This document shows, one piece after another, positions 53,482 to 63,877 of a stretch of 64,000 nt of DNA. The notes below the pieces were generated by a model. That model did no database searches and was not told the DNA's origin. It was given only the letters and a program-made list of their open reading frames with translations. Every line of letters starts with the position of its first letter. Position 1 is the first letter of the stretch. Source of the stretch: Paenarthrobacter sp. Z7-10 (GTDB lineage Bacteria > Actinomycetota > Actinomycetes > Actinomycetales > Micrococcaceae). The translations under genes and the position numbers were made by a program. The DNA lies in assembly GCF_026932795.1 (NCBI RefSeq), contig NZ_JADPVH010000009.1, positions 17,731 to 81,730 on the forward strand. Reading direction: 5' to 3'.

Positions 53482-53526
53482 GGTCCGGCAGGTCCGGCAG
53501 GTCCGGCAGGTCCGGCAGGTCCGGCA
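53482..53526. repeat. 9-bp tandem repeat, five units
   Basis: Five exact copies of GGTCCGGCA lie in the 179-bp gap between guaB1 and the MFS exporter gene, about 20 bases beyond the guaB1 stop. Confidence 0.92.
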
Positions 53527-53544
53527 GCGCGCTGACTGCAACAG

Positions 53545-55119
<1,575 letters not shown>

Positions 55120-55306
55120 CTAATGCTTGACACGAGCGCCCGTAGATTGGCTTGCTCCTTGTTCTTCTCACTACACTGGGTGTGGGTGGGTCTGGTGAAA
55201 CCGGACCCGACAGCGGAACAAGAAGCCGGCCGGGATGCAGGAGCTACTCTTGCACCGTGGCCTGGGCCAGCGGGCAACTAGAACTCATGGAAGAGGCGTA
55301 TTACAC

Positions 55307-58300
55307 GTGTCAGATCAAGCCATCCACCGTCTACCCGAGGACTTTGGCGGAAACGAGTGGCTCGTTGACGAGCTTTACGAGCGGTATCAACAGAACAAAA
55401 ATTCGGTCGATACCAAATGGTGGCCCCTTTTCGAATCCTTTGACCGCGAGGACAGCGTACCCAACGGCGAGCACGCCGGTGCCAACGCCAACCCGGTGAC
55501 GCGGGAACTGCCGGTAGTGTCCGGCTCCGCTTCACCCGCCAAGAGTTCCGGGCCGGCAAGCGAGCCGACCTTACCAGCCAGGCCGGCGACGCCGCCGGCC
55601 CAATCAGCTGCTCCAGCGCCGGCAAAGGCCGAGGAAGCCAAAACTCCGGCAGCCGCTGCCGAGCCGAAGACCGCACCGAACTCCACGGCCGCTGCCAAGC
55701 CGTCGCCGTCGTCCGCCGGCCCCGCCAAGGATTCGGCCCGGACCGGAACCACCCCCATTCCGGCCCAGCTGCCCAAGACTGTCCGGGACAATGCAGCACT
55801 CGAGGAAGACGCCGTTTCCCCGTTGCGCGGTCCGGCCAAGGCCATCTCGGCCAACATGATCACCAGCCTGGAGGTGCCGACGGCCACCAGCGTGCGCGCA
55901 ATTCCGGCGAAGCTGCTGATTGATAACCGCGTGGTCATCAACTCCAACCTGGCCCGTGCCCGCGGCGGGAAAGTTTCCTTCACACACCTGATCGGCTATG
56001 CCGTGATCCGGGCACTGGCCCAATTCCCCTCCATGAACGTCCATTACGACGAGGTGGACGGCAAGCCCGTTGCGGTGACGCCGGCGCACGTAAATTTCGG
56101 CATCGCCATCGACATGCCCAAACCGGACGGCACCCGGCTGCTGGTGGTTCCGAACATCAAGAAGGCGGAGACGCTCAATTTCTCCGAGTTCTGGCACACC
56201 TATGAGGACTTGATCAAGCGGGCCCGCAATGGCAAGCTCACGGCCGATGATTACGCCCGCACCACCGTCTCGCTGACCAACCCCGGCGGCATCGGTACGG
56301 TCCATTCCGTTCCCCGGCTGTCCAAGGGCCAAGCGGCCATCATCGGAGTGGGTTCGCTGGACTATCCGGCCGAGTTCCAGGGCGCCAGCGAAAAAATCAT
56401 CGCGCAGAATGCCATCAGCAAGATCCTCACGCTGACGTCCACTTACGACCACCGCGTCATCCAGGGCGCAGGCAGCGGCGAATTTCTGCGCCTGATCAGC
56501 CAGCTCCTGCTGGGGGCGGACAACTTTTACGACGATATCTTCGAGTCCCTGCGGATCCCGTATGAGCCGGTGCGCTGGAGCCCGGACATCCAGGTGGACC
56601 CCGCGGATGAAATCAACAAGGTGGCGCGGATCCAGCAGCTGATCCACTCCTACCGGGTGCGCGGGCACCTGATGGCGGACACGGATCCGCTCGAATATGT
56701 CCAGCGGAAGCATCCGGACCTCGACGTGCTCACCTATGGCCTGACGCTGTGGGATTTGGACCGTGCCTGGCCCACCGGCGGCTTCGGCGGCAAGCCGATG
56801 CTCAAGTTCCGGGACATCCTGGGCGTGTTGCGCGATGCTTACTGCCGCACCACCGGCATCGAGTACATGCATATCCAGGATCCGGAACAGCGTAAGTGGT
56901 TCCAGGACGAACTGGAGCACCCCTACTCCAAGCCCAGCCGCGAGGAGCAGCTGCGCATCGTCTCCAAGCTCAACGCGGCCGAGGCTTTCGAAACCTTTTT
57001 GCAGACCAAGTTCGTGGGCCAGAAGCGTTTCTCGCTGGAGGGCGGCGAATCGCTCATTCCGCTGCTGGACGCAGTCATCTCCAACGCGGCCGACGACGGC
57101 ATGGACGAGGTGGCGATCGGCATGGCCCACCGTGGCCGGCTGAACGTCCTCACCAACATTGCCGGCAAGACCTACGCGCAGGTCTTCCGCGAGTTCGAGG
57201 GTACCCAGGACCCGCGCAGCGTGCAGGGCTCCGGCGACGTGAAGTACCACCTCGGCACCGAGGGAACCTTCACCTCGGACAACGGGAACGAGACAAACGT
57301 TTACCTGGCCGCCAACCCCTCGCATCTGGAAGCCGGCGATGCCGTGCTGGAGGGCATTGTGCGGGCCAAGCAGGATCGGCTGGACCGCGGCGAGGCCTTC
57401 CCGGTGCTGCCCATCATGGTGCACGGCGATGCGGCCTTCGCCGGCCAGGGCGTGGTGGCGGAGACGCTGAACCTCTCCCAGCTGCGGGGCTACCGCACCG
57501 GCGGCACCATCCACATCGTGGTCAATAATCAGGTCGGCTTCACCACGGCTCCGTCGTCGTCGCGCTCCTCGGTGTACTCCACCGACGTGGCCAAGATGAT
57601 TCAGGCACCGATCTTCCACGTCAACGGCGACGATCCCGAGGCAGTGGTCCGGGTGGCGCAGCTGGCCTACCAGTTCCAGCAGAAGTTCCACAAGGACGTC
57701 GTCATTGACCTGGTCTGCTACCGGCGCCGCGGCCATAACGAGGGCGATGACCCGTCGATGACGCAGCCGCTGATGTACAACCTGATCGAAGCCAAGCGAA
57801 GCGTCCGCAAGCTGTACACCGAGGCTCTGATCGGCCGCGGTGACATCACCGAAGAAGAAGCCGGGCAGCTGCTGCGCGACTACCAGGAACGGTTGGAGCG
57901 GGTCTTTGCCGAGACGCATGCGGCCCAGACCTCACCGATTCCGATCCTTACTTCTGACTCGCAGGCCGTCTCCGACCTGGAACGGCCAATGTCGCAACAG
58001 TCGGACGCGGGCATCAGCAACCCGGCCTCGACTGCGATCAGTGCTGAAATGCTGGCCGGAATCGGAAAGGCACACGTCACCATTCCGGACGGCTTCACCG
58101 TGCACCCGAAGTTGAAGCAGCTGCTGGAAAAGCGCGAAGTGATGTCCCGAGAGGGGGGCATCGACTGGGGCTTCGGCGAACTGGCGGCTTTCGGTTCGCT
58201 GTTGATGGAAGGTGTCCCCGTCCGGCTGGCCGGTCAGGACTCCCGCCGCGGCACCTTCGTCCAGCGCCATGCCGTCTTCCATGACCGGGCCAATGGCGAG

Positions 58301-59185
58301 GAATGGACGCCGCTGGCAGAGCTGAGCGACAGCCAGGCAAAATTTTGGATTTACGATTCACTCCTTTCCGAATTCGCCGCCATGGGCTTCGAATACGGTT
58401 ATTCGGTGGAACGTCCCGATGCACTGGTGCTGTGGGAGGCACAGTTCGGCGACTTTGCTAATGGTGCCCAGACGGTGGTGGACGAGTTCATTTCTTCCGC
58501 CGAACAGAAGTGGGGGCAGCGTTCGTCGCTGGTTCTGCTGCTGCCGCACGGCTACGAGGGTCAGGGACCTGACCATTCCTCGGCCCGCATAGAGCGCTAC
58601 CTGATGATGTGCGCCGAGGAGAACATGGTGGTGGCCAATCCCACCACCCCGGCCTCGCACTTCCATCTGCTACGGCGACAAGCGTACAGCAAGCCGCGGA
58701 AGCCGCTGATTGTCTTCACTCCCAAGCAGCTGCTGCGCCTGAAGGCCGCCGCGTCGCCGGTGGAGGACTTCACCGAGGGCACCTTCCGTCCGGTCATCGG
58801 CGAAGCCACAGCCCTGGACGGCGGGGCGGTGGAGCGCGTCATCCTGGTTTCCGGCCGGCTCTACTACGATCTGCTGGTCGCACGGCAGAAGTCCGGTGAT
58901 GAGAAAACGGCGATCATCCGTCTGGAGCAGCTGTACCCGCTGCCGCTGCAGGAGATTGAAGCCGAGCTGGCCACGTACCCGAACGCGGATATCGTCTGGG
59001 CCCAGGACGAACCGGCGAACCAAGGTCCGTGGCCGTTCATCGGCCTGAATTTGGCACCGGTGCTGGACCGTCCGGTTCGCCTTGTCTCCCGCCCGGCGTC
59101 GGCCTCCACCGCCACCGGATCGGCAAAGCGGCATGCCGTGGAGCAGAACCTGCTGGTTTCCAAGGCCTTCGAGAGAAGCACGTAG
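55307..59185 (+). CDS. kgd: Multifunctional 2-oxoglutarate decarboxylase/dehydrogenase E1 with E2-like domain
   Basis: 1292 residues from the GTG at 55307 (MSDQAIHRLPEDFGGNEWL-type start). Order: short E1 N-terminal helix, an Ala/Pro/Lys linker (about residues 50-150), an E2-like acyltransferase core ending in YDHRVIQGAGSGEF (near residue 380), then the ThDP-dependent E1 with HRGRLNVLTN, GDAAFAGQGVVAETLNL and HNEGDDPSMTQP. As in other actinobacteria it has no lipoyl domain of its own and works in the TCA cycle as OGDH E1 and decarboxylase. An in-frame open region before the GTG lacks a better start. Confidence 0.95.
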   Translation: MSDQAIHRLPEDFGGNEWLVDELYERYQQNKNSVDTKWWPLFESFDREDSVPNGEHAGANANPVTRELPVVSGSASPAKSSGPASEPTLPARPATPPAQSAAPAPAKAEEAKTPAAAAEPKTAPNSTAAAKPSPSSAGPAKDSARTGTTPIPAQLPKTVRDNAALEEDAVSPLRGPAKAISANMITSLEVPTATSVRAIPAKLLIDNRVVINSNLARARGGKVSFTHLIGYAVIRALAQFPSMNVHYDEVDGKPVAVTPAHVNFGIAIDMPKPDGTRLLVVPNIKKAETLNFSEFWHTYEDLIKRARNGKLTADDYARTTVSLTNPGGIGTVHSVPRLSKGQAAIIGVGSLDYPAEFQGASEKIIAQNAISKILTLTSTYDHRVIQGAGSGEFLRLISQLLLGADNFYDDIFESLRIPYEPVRWSPDIQVDPADEINKVARIQQLIHSYRVRGHLMADTDPLEYVQRKHPDLDVLTYGLTLWDLDRAWPTGGFGGKPMLKFRDILGVLRDAYCRTTGIEYMHIQDPEQRKWFQDELEHPYSKPSREEQLRIVSKLNAAEAFETFLQTKFVGQKRFSLEGGESLIPLLDAVISNAADDGMDEVAIGMAHRGRLNVLTNIAGKTYAQVFREFEGTQDPRSVQGSGDVKYHLGTEGTFTSDNGNETNVYLAANPSHLEAGDAVLEGIVRAKQDRLDRGEAFPVLPIMVHGDAAFAGQGVVAETLNLSQLRGYRTGGTIHIVVNNQVGFTTAPSSSRSSVYSTDVAKMIQAPIFHVNGDDPEAVVRVAQLAYQFQQKFHKDVVIDLVCYRRRGHNEGDDPSMTQPLMYNLIEAKRSVRKLYTEALIGRGDITEEEAGQLLRDYQERLERVFAETHAAQTSPIPILTSDSQAVSDLERPMSQQSDAGISNPASTAISAEMLAGIGKAHVTIPDGFTVHPKLKQLLEKREVMSREGGIDWGFGELAAFGSLLMEGVPVRLAGQDSRRGTFVQRHAVFHDRANGEEWTPLAELSDSQAKFWIYDSLLSEFAAMGFEYGYSVERPDALVLWEAQFGDFANGAQTVVDEFISSAEQKWGQRSSLVLLLPHGYEGQGPDHSSARIERYLMMCAEENMVVANPTTPASHFHLLRRQAYSKPRKPLIVFTPKQLLRLKAAASPVEDFTEGTFRPVIGEATALDGGAVERVILVSGRLYYDLLVARQKSGDEKTAIIRLEQLYPLPLQEIEAELATYPNADIVWAQDEPANQGPWPFIGLNLAPVLDRPVRLVSRPASASTATGSAKRHAVEQNLLVSKAFERST

Positions 59186-59190
59186 TTCCA

Positions 59191-59229
59191 CGGATGCCCG
59201 GTCTGCTGGCGGACCGGGCATCCGATTTT
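59191..59229 (+). terminator. Intrinsic terminator of kgd
   Basis: Perfect 13-bp stem CGGATGCCCGGTC (59191-59203) with GACCGGGCATCCG (59212-59224), 8-base loop, followed by ATTTTT. Six bases after the kgd stop. Confidence 0.93.
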
Positions 59230-59266
59230 TACGGCAAGTATATTTCCGCAAGTACAGAAGAGGTTT

Positions 59267-59869
59267 ATGGTGCAGGACAGGAAACTGCGGATCGTTGCAG
59301 TCGGGGATGAACTGATTGCAGGGGTCGGGGACCCGCGCGCTCTGGGCTGGCTGGGCCGCGTGCTCGCCCGCACACCGCAGGACGATGTCCCCGTCCAGGC
59401 CTACGCCCTGGCCTGCCCACAGGAAGGCACGGAGGGACTGGCCGAACGCTGGGTACAGGAAGTGGGCCGGCGCTTTGACGAATTCCACGAGAACCGGCTG
59501 GTCATTGGGCTCTCCGGCCGGGACATCGATTTTGGCCTTTCTCCGGCCCGGAGCCGGCTGAACCTGGCCAACATCCTGGACGGGGCTGCCCAGAAGAGCA
59601 TTCCTGTCTTTGTCGTTGGTCCACCGCCGGGCTTGGATCCGGTGGCCAATAAACGGCTGGCGGAATTGAACGCAGCCTTCGCCGACGTGACCACCCGCCG
59701 CAAGCATTACTACGTGGACACCTTCTCACCGCTGCAGAACCACGAGCAGTGGCGCACCGATTTGGCCGCCAATGGCGGAACACCCGGCCAGGCAGGCTAC
59801 GGGCTGATGGCATGGCTGGTGCTGCATCGCGGCTGGAACCAGTGGCTTAACCTTCCGGAGATGTCCTGA
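59267..59869 (+). CDS. GDSL-like esterase/lipase family protein
   Basis: 200 residues with SGNH-hydrolase features: the block I region IVAVGDELIAGVGDPRALGW, where Glu-Leu follows Gly-Asp in place of the Ser of GDS, then VIGLSGRDID and VVGPPPGLDP, and a late DLAANGGTPGQAGYGLMAW region. The usual nucleophile Ser is not at its position, so catalysis is doubtful and a divergent or non-esterase role is possible. No signal peptide, so cytoplasmic. Follows kgd past a terminator; ATG preceded by AGAGG. Confidence 0.65.
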   Translation: MVQDRKLRIVAVGDELIAGVGDPRALGWLGRVLARTPQDDVPVQAYALACPQEGTEGLAERWVQEVGRRFDEFHENRLVIGLSGRDIDFGLSPARSRLNLANILDGAAQKSIPVFVVGPPPGLDPVANKRLAELNAAFADVTTRRKHYYVDTFSPLQNHEQWRTDLAANGGTPGQAGYGLMAWLVLHRGWNQWLNLPEMS

Positions 59870-59921
59870 CCCGCGGCACATCCTGATAGTTGGGAACCCC
59901 GTTCCTGCTACTTCAGGCCAA

Positions 59922-60800
59922 TCAGCCGGCGCCCGGCAGGCAGACCTCCACTTGCCCGTCCACCACCCTGGTGAGGAATTTCGGCTGTGGTGACGTTGCC
60001 GGGCCATGCACCACTTCTCCGCTGCGCAGCGAAAAAGCACTTTCATGCCATGGACAGACGACGCACTGTTCACCGGAAATGGTCTGCTGTTTCCCCTCGG
60101 ACAGCGGACCGGACAGATGGCTGCAGGTATCGGCAAGCACCAGAATTTCATTGGCCTGGGTGCGCAGCACCAATAATGGAACGGTCCCCAGCAGCCGACG
60201 CTCCATCTTGCCTGTCGTGAGTTCGCTGAACGGAGCCAAGCTGTGCCAGCCCGCCGGAATCCGGTGCGGCACGTCCTCGGCATGATTAGCGCCAACTGCC
60301 TGCCGAAACGCCAGGTGACCACCCAGCCAACCTCCGGCCATCACGACCGTCAGTCCCAGCAGGCCCAGTGCCTTGCCGCGGCCCGGGGATCCGGTCAGCC
60401 GCTGGAGCAGCGACCCAGTGTAGAGGCCCACCGCCACCAGATTGGCGCTGGAATGGATAACTGCGACACGCTGCTGCTGTTCGTGCAGCTCGGAAAAGTC
60501 CACGTAGCCGGCCAGAGCGGAGGGACCGGCGGTGACCAGTCCGAGGGCCACCAGCGCGGTCGAGGCCTTTCCGGTTCCCGGCAATGCATCCAGGACGGCG
60601 GCCGATGTCCAAGCCCCCAGCGGCACCTGAACCATCAGTGGATGCAGCGGATGGCCCAGCGGAACTCCATGCAGCACATCCCGAAGCCACTGCGGCTTCA
60701 CGATCTTGTTAACGGCGTCGCGCACCGCGCCGGCAAGTGGGTCGAGGCCTCCAGCATTTTCGAGCCGGTCGATGAAGCCGAGGGGAGCAAACGTCTTCAC
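59922..60800 (-). CDS. DUF2231 membrane domain fused to Rieske [2Fe-2S] domain
   Basis: 292 residues. The first part (GHPLHPLMVQVPLGAWTSAA, then about four membrane helices) is a DUF2231-type membrane domain; the C-terminal third is a Rieske domain with CSHLSGPL and CPWHESAF, giving the Cys-x-His and Cys-x2-His cluster ligands. It may pass electrons at the membrane. The GTG at 60798-60800 uses AGGAG located in the end of the preceding DUF3072 gene, one base apart. Partner and donor are unknown. Confidence 0.8.
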   Translation of the reverse strand: MKTFAPLGFIDRLENAGGLDPLAGAVRDAVNKIVKPQWLRDVLHGVPLGHPLHPLMVQVPLGAWTSAAVLDALPGTGKASTALVALGLVTAGPSALAGYVDFSELHEQQQRVAVIHSSANLVAVGLYTGSLLQRLTGSPGRGKALGLLGLTVVMAGGWLGGHLAFRQAVGANHAEDVPHRIPAGWHSLAPFSELTTGKMERRLLGTVPLLVLRTQANEILVLADTCSHLSGPLSEGKQQTISGEQCVVCPWHESAFSLRSGEVVHGPATSPQPKFLTRVVDGQVEVCLPGAG

Positions 60801-60801
60801 A

Positions 60802-61080
60802 TCATTCTCCTGCGCTGGTCGGCTGCTGGTTGAGCTTTTCCTGCAGCCGGTCAATATGTTCGGAAGCTTCGGCCTTCGTGAGGTCAGGAGATAGTTGCTC
60901 GCCCGCCTGCCGTGCCAAATTGTCCAGGTAGCTGCGCTGGGATCCGGTCATCGGATCGTCCCCCGTGACCCAGTCCTCGGGGTCCTTGGCGGGGTTCCCG
61001 CTTGAAACGGGCACGGGACTACCGAGAAGATCCGTGGAATCCGCTTCGTTCCCGGTGCTCTCGTCGGATGGGTTCGTCAT
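60802..61080 (-). CDS. DUF3072 family small protein
   Basis: 92 residues, hydrophilic. The segment DDPMTGSQRSYLDNLARQAG (about residues 41-60) is the hallmark of DUF3072, and the following DLTKAEASEHIDRLQEKL is a short helix. The N-terminus is acidic and probably disordered. No function is known for the family. It sits one base before the Rieske gene and 48 bases after the ChaB gene, in what looks like an operon of accessory or stress genes. Confidence 0.7.
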   Translation of the reverse strand: MTNPSDESTGNEADSTDLLGSPVPVSSGNPAKDPEDWVTGDDPMTGSQRSYLDNLARQAGEQLSPDLTKAEASEHIDRLQEKLNQQPTSAGE

Positions 61081-61128
61081 TGCTGCTGGCTCCCTTACTT
61101 CGGTCCCGTCGCCGGGATTTCGGCTGAA

Positions 61129-61554
61129 TCAATCCTGCTTGCGTGCGATCCGGGTTTCCTTGTCGTTGGCCTTTTGCAGGGCGTCCACCAATTCGCTCTT
61201 GGTCATCCGGGACCGGCCCGTGACATCCAGTCGCTTCGCCAACGAGTAAAGGTGTTCCTTGGAGGCATTAGCATCCACACCGCCGGCCGTGGGCCGCTGG
61301 GTACCCCTTCCGCCCTTGGCTTGGTTGTCCGAGGGACCGGCGGAGTCCTTGGCCTCCCAGTGGTCCCCCACCTTTTCGTAACTGTGCTTCAGCGCCGCGT
61401 AAGCGGTTCTCGCAGCCCGTTCCTCGTCGTCGTACTCCGCCACCGCCGAATCGTACGTCTTCGCGAACGTCTCCTGGGCATGGGCATCCGAGCGCTGCAA
61501 GGTGCCCGGCAGTTCGCTCTGCTTTGCATTCCCGCCCTTATCCGTCTTCGGCAT
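61129..61554 (-). CDS. ChaB-like protein with C-terminal SAP/Rho-N-like helix pair
   Basis: 141 residues. The first half matches ChaB (ELPGTLQRSDAHAQETFAKTYDSA, then ARTAYAALKHSYEKVGDHW), a small acidic family first named as a cation-transport regulator; its real role is unclear. The C-terminal KEHLYSLAKRLDVTGRSRMTKSELVDAL is a helix-extended-helix motif of the SAP or Rho N-terminal type, often nucleic-acid binding. A low-complexity linker joins them. Likely co-transcribed with DUF3072 and the Rieske gene. Confidence 0.75.
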   Translation of the reverse strand: MPKTDKGGNAKQSELPGTLQRSDAHAQETFAKTYDSAVAEYDDEERAARTAYAALKHSYEKVGDHWEAKDSAGPSDNQAKGGRGTQRPTAGGVDANASKEHLYSLAKRLDVTGRSRMTKSELVDALQKANDKETRIARKQD

Positions 61555-61607
61555 TGGTACACCCTTTCGCTATGATGCCTACGGCTGCTGCAGTTCCCCG
61601 GCGCAAT

Positions 61608-61931
61608 CTAGGCTCCAGTTCCCGGCCAGTCAACCTTGCCCTCATATTCCTCGCGCGTGCTGACAACGTCGGCAACGAAGGGACAGTGCGGAATTATGCG
61701 CTTGCCGCGCTCCATCGCATCGTCCAACGCAAAGATGGCCAGTCGGGTCGCCAGACCCTGTCCCCGAAACCTCTCGTCGGTCTCCGTATGCACAAAATCG
61801 ATGCTTTCCGCCCGCTCCTGATATGTCAGCGTCGCCGCGGGCTCGCCTTTGATCTGCGCCTCATACCGATGCAGGTCCTCCCGTCGGTGCAGGGAGACGT
61901 CGGCGAGGCTGATCCCGTTCGAGGAGTTCAT
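61608..61931 (-). CDS. NATD1-like small N-acetyltransferase
   Basis: 107 residues, a complete small GNAT of the YjdJ/NATD1 type: HTETDERFRGQGLATRLAIF holds the acetyl-CoA loop, and IIPHCPFVADVV is the family's second hallmark. The acceptor is unknown. ATG at 61929-61931 with a weak AAGG upstream; the longer frame to 62186 is antisense to DUF4097 and is rejected. Divergent from the DUF4097/PadR pair, so the PadR operators at 62030-62067 lie between the two and may affect both. Confidence 0.8.
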   Translation of the reverse strand: MNSSNGISLADVSLHRREDLHRYEAQIKGEPAATLTYQERAESIDFVHTETDERFRGQGLATRLAIFALDDAMERGKRIIPHCPFVADVVSTREEYEGKVDWPGTGA

Positions 61932-62013
61932 AGCTCGAGCCTTGCACTTCTTCGCAGAGGAGACAACAGCCCCGCTCCGCTGCCTTGGCTCAGCCAGCCG
62001 GAAAGCGGTTCCC

Positions 62014-62067
62014 TTGACGCGCCCGCAAACGCGATATATCGTAAGTTTCACCACGCGATATATCGCG
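62014..62067 (+). promoter_or_regulatory. Promoter region with twin PadR-type operators
   Basis: CGCGATATATCG (62030-62041) and the perfect palindrome CGCGATATATCGCG (62054-62067) have centres 24 bases apart. A -35-like TTGACG (62014-62019) precedes them, and the first repeat covers the possible -10 (TATATC or TATCGT). The second lies 15 bases before the DUF4097 ATG. The downstream PadR gene is the obvious binder (inference). Confidence 0.65.
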
Positions 62068-62082
62068 AACTGTGGAGGAATC

Positions 62083-62913
62083 ATGACAACCGAAAACTGG
62101 TCCATTTCAACCCCGCAGACGCTGGAGGTCGACGGCGTTGCGGACCTTCGCGCCGCCGTCGTCCGCGGGCGTCTGGACGTCATCACTCACAACGAACCCA
62201 CCACTCGGATCGAAGTGACGGAAGTGTCCGGGCCGCCGCTGGAGGTGGAGTTCAGCGACGGCATCCTGCGGATCGACCATTTGGACTCCGGAGGCTGGCT
62301 GAAAAAACTCGGCAATCTCAACAGTATGAACCGGGCCGTGATCAGCATCGCTGTGCCGTCCGGCATCGATGTTTCCGCAGCGACCGTCAGCGGCGACGGA
62401 CTGGTCTGCGGCACCTCGGCCCGTACCGCAGTGAAAACCGTTTCCGGTTCCGTCATGACAGACGACACCACGGGCACGCTGACAGCCGATACGGTTAGCG
62501 GAGAAATTATCACGCGGCATCACCGCGGGCCGCTGGTGGCCAAAAGCGTCTCGGGCGAAATCACCGCCTCGGGCTTCCTGAGCGATGTGCGTGCCTCCAC
62601 CGTCAGTGGAGACATGACCTTCGACATGCTCGGCGTACCCGAGGATCTGTCCTTTAAGTCCGTCTCCGGCGACGTCACGGTCCGGCTGGCGGACGATGTT
62701 GGCGTCCAGGTCGAATCGAAGTCGACCTCCGGAACCATCATCATCGACGACCAGCGTTTCTCCGGCACCGCACAGACGGTTCGAGCCAGCTCCGGCCCGG
62801 CTGCCAATATGCTCAAACTGCGCACCACCTCGGTTTCCGGCAGCGTGGCGGTGGTGCACCGCGGCCCCGCCCCTGAGACGAGCTCGAAGGCAGGCATGGA
62901 GGCCGACCTCTGA
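62083..62913 (+). CDS. DUF4097 family beta-strand repeat protein
   Basis: 276 residues built of repeated short beta-strands with a recurring VSG (KTVSGSVMTD, DTVSGEIITR, STVSGDMTFD, KSVSGDVTVR, TSVSGSVAVV), the mark of DUF4097 right-handed solenoid proteins. No signal peptide or membrane helix, so cytoplasmic. The ATG has GGAGG 5 bases upstream. Its TGA overlaps the PadR ATG by one base. This DUF4097-PadR pairing is frequent in actinobacteria, but the function of DUF4097 is not established. Confidence 0.82.
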   Translation: MTTENWSISTPQTLEVDGVADLRAAVVRGRLDVITHNEPTTRIEVTEVSGPPLEVEFSDGILRIDHLDSGGWLKKLGNLNSMNRAVISIAVPSGIDVSAATVSGDGLVCGTSARTAVKTVSGSVMTDDTTGTLTADTVSGEIITRHHRGPLVAKSVSGEITASGFLSDVRASTVSGDMTFDMLGVPEDLSFKSVSGDVTVRLADDVGVQVESKSTSGTIIIDDQRFSGTAQTVRASSGPAANMLKLRTTSVSGSVAVVHRGPAPETSSKAGMEADL

Positions 62914-63521
62914 TGCCCCCGGTATTCGCCCATGGCGCTCTCCGGCTCTACCTGCTCGCTCTGCTGGAGGAAGGTCCCAAACACGGTTACGACGTGATAC
63001 GCGACCTGAGCGGGCGCTTCGGCGGCACATACTGCCCCAGCGCCGGGACGGTTTACCCGCGGCTGGCCAAACTGGAGGAGGAGGCTCTGGTTCGGACGAC
63101 GTCGGACGGGCGGCGGACCATTTACAGCATCACCGACGCCGGATTAGCGGAGCTGGAGCGGCGCCGGGATGAGCTTCAGGCAGTGGAAGAGGACATTTCT
63201 GCCTCCATCCGGCGTCTGGCCGACGAGCTTCGCAGCGATATCCAAGCCAATATGAAGGGCTTGCGGGCCGACCTCGCTGCCACGGCCGAGGCGGCAAGAA
63301 AAGGCTCCCACCGCATGCCCGGCGCCTCCACGCGTCCGCAGGCCAGCACTCACCGCCTGCTAAAGGAAGCGGAGATGATGCTTCAATCTTTCCGCGACGA
63401 CGTACGCGTTGAGCTGCGTGACTTTGCCGGGCGCGGTGCTCTGGACGAGATCACAGCCGAGACTGTGCGCACCGTCCTTGACCAGGCAAAGATCGCCATC
63501 CAGGCAACTCTGAAAGGGTGA
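62913..63521 (+). CDS. PadR-family transcriptional regulator
   Basis: 202 residues. A winged helix-turn-helix of PadR type: LLALLEEGPKHGYDVIRDL, SAGTVYPRLAKLEEEALV and RRTIYSITDAGLAEL (about residues 10-85), then a helical dimerisation region and a long helical C-terminus. PadR proteins usually repress their own operon and bind AT-rich palindromes; the twin CGATATATCG sites before DUF4097 fit. It is coupled to DUF4097 by a one-base overlap. The effector is unknown. Confidence 0.88.
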   Translation: MPPVFAHGALRLYLLALLEEGPKHGYDVIRDLSGRFGGTYCPSAGTVYPRLAKLEEEALVRTTSDGRRTIYSITDAGLAELERRRDELQAVEEDISASIRRLADELRSDIQANMKGLRADLAATAEAARKGSHRMPGASTRPQASTHRLLKEAEMMLQSFRDDVRVELRDFAGRGALDEITAETVRTVLDQAKIAIQATLKG

Positions 63522-63877
63522 CAACCATGCTCATCTGGAATTACATTCCACCATCCGCTGACCGTAGTCAGCGAATCCCCTGCACAGATGCGGACGACGA
63601 CGGTTCCGGCTCAGTGTGTGAAAGCGACCTTGGCGTGAACGGCGGAGGCCAACACCCGCGCAAACCCCCACTTCGCCCGATCCAAGGACTGCACTGAGTC
63701 AATACGCCGAAGGAAACACGGTTCATTTCCCACATTCAGGCCCACTGCGACTGCCTATCCTCTCGACGCCTAAAGCCCCGGCATGCCCAGCCAGCGCCAG
63801 TTAGGTCAGCCGGTAAGGGTTATGGGAGACTAGAGGGCGGATCTTTTTCAGATCATTTTCGAAGATTGGAGGCAGCT
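63522..63877. other. 356-bp gap between PadR and bL37
   Basis: Contains a possible 56-codon ORF (63528-63698) and a small hairpin GCTGAC/GTCAGC (63557-63562 with 63567-63572) without a T-run. The last 180 bases should hold the promoter of bL37; no clear -35/-10 pair was identified. Confidence 0.4.
63528..63698 (+). CDS. Possible 56-residue ORF of unknown function
   Basis: ATG 6 bases after the PadR stop, with AAAGGG about 8 bases upstream. The product starts MLIWNYIPPSADRSQ and is acidic then Pro/Arg-rich, unlike any family I know. Its codon use is weaker than that of its neighbours. It may be an accidental frame. Confidence 0.2.

Noticed and set aside
55127..55177. kgd promoter (TTGACA at 55127, TACACT at 55172)
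   Set aside because: The boxes are 39 bases apart and no partner at proper spacing was convincing.
55604..57919. 771-codon open frame antisense to kgd
   Set aside because: Composition follows third-codon GC of the sense gene, no recognisable motif, and kgd on the other strand is unmistakable.
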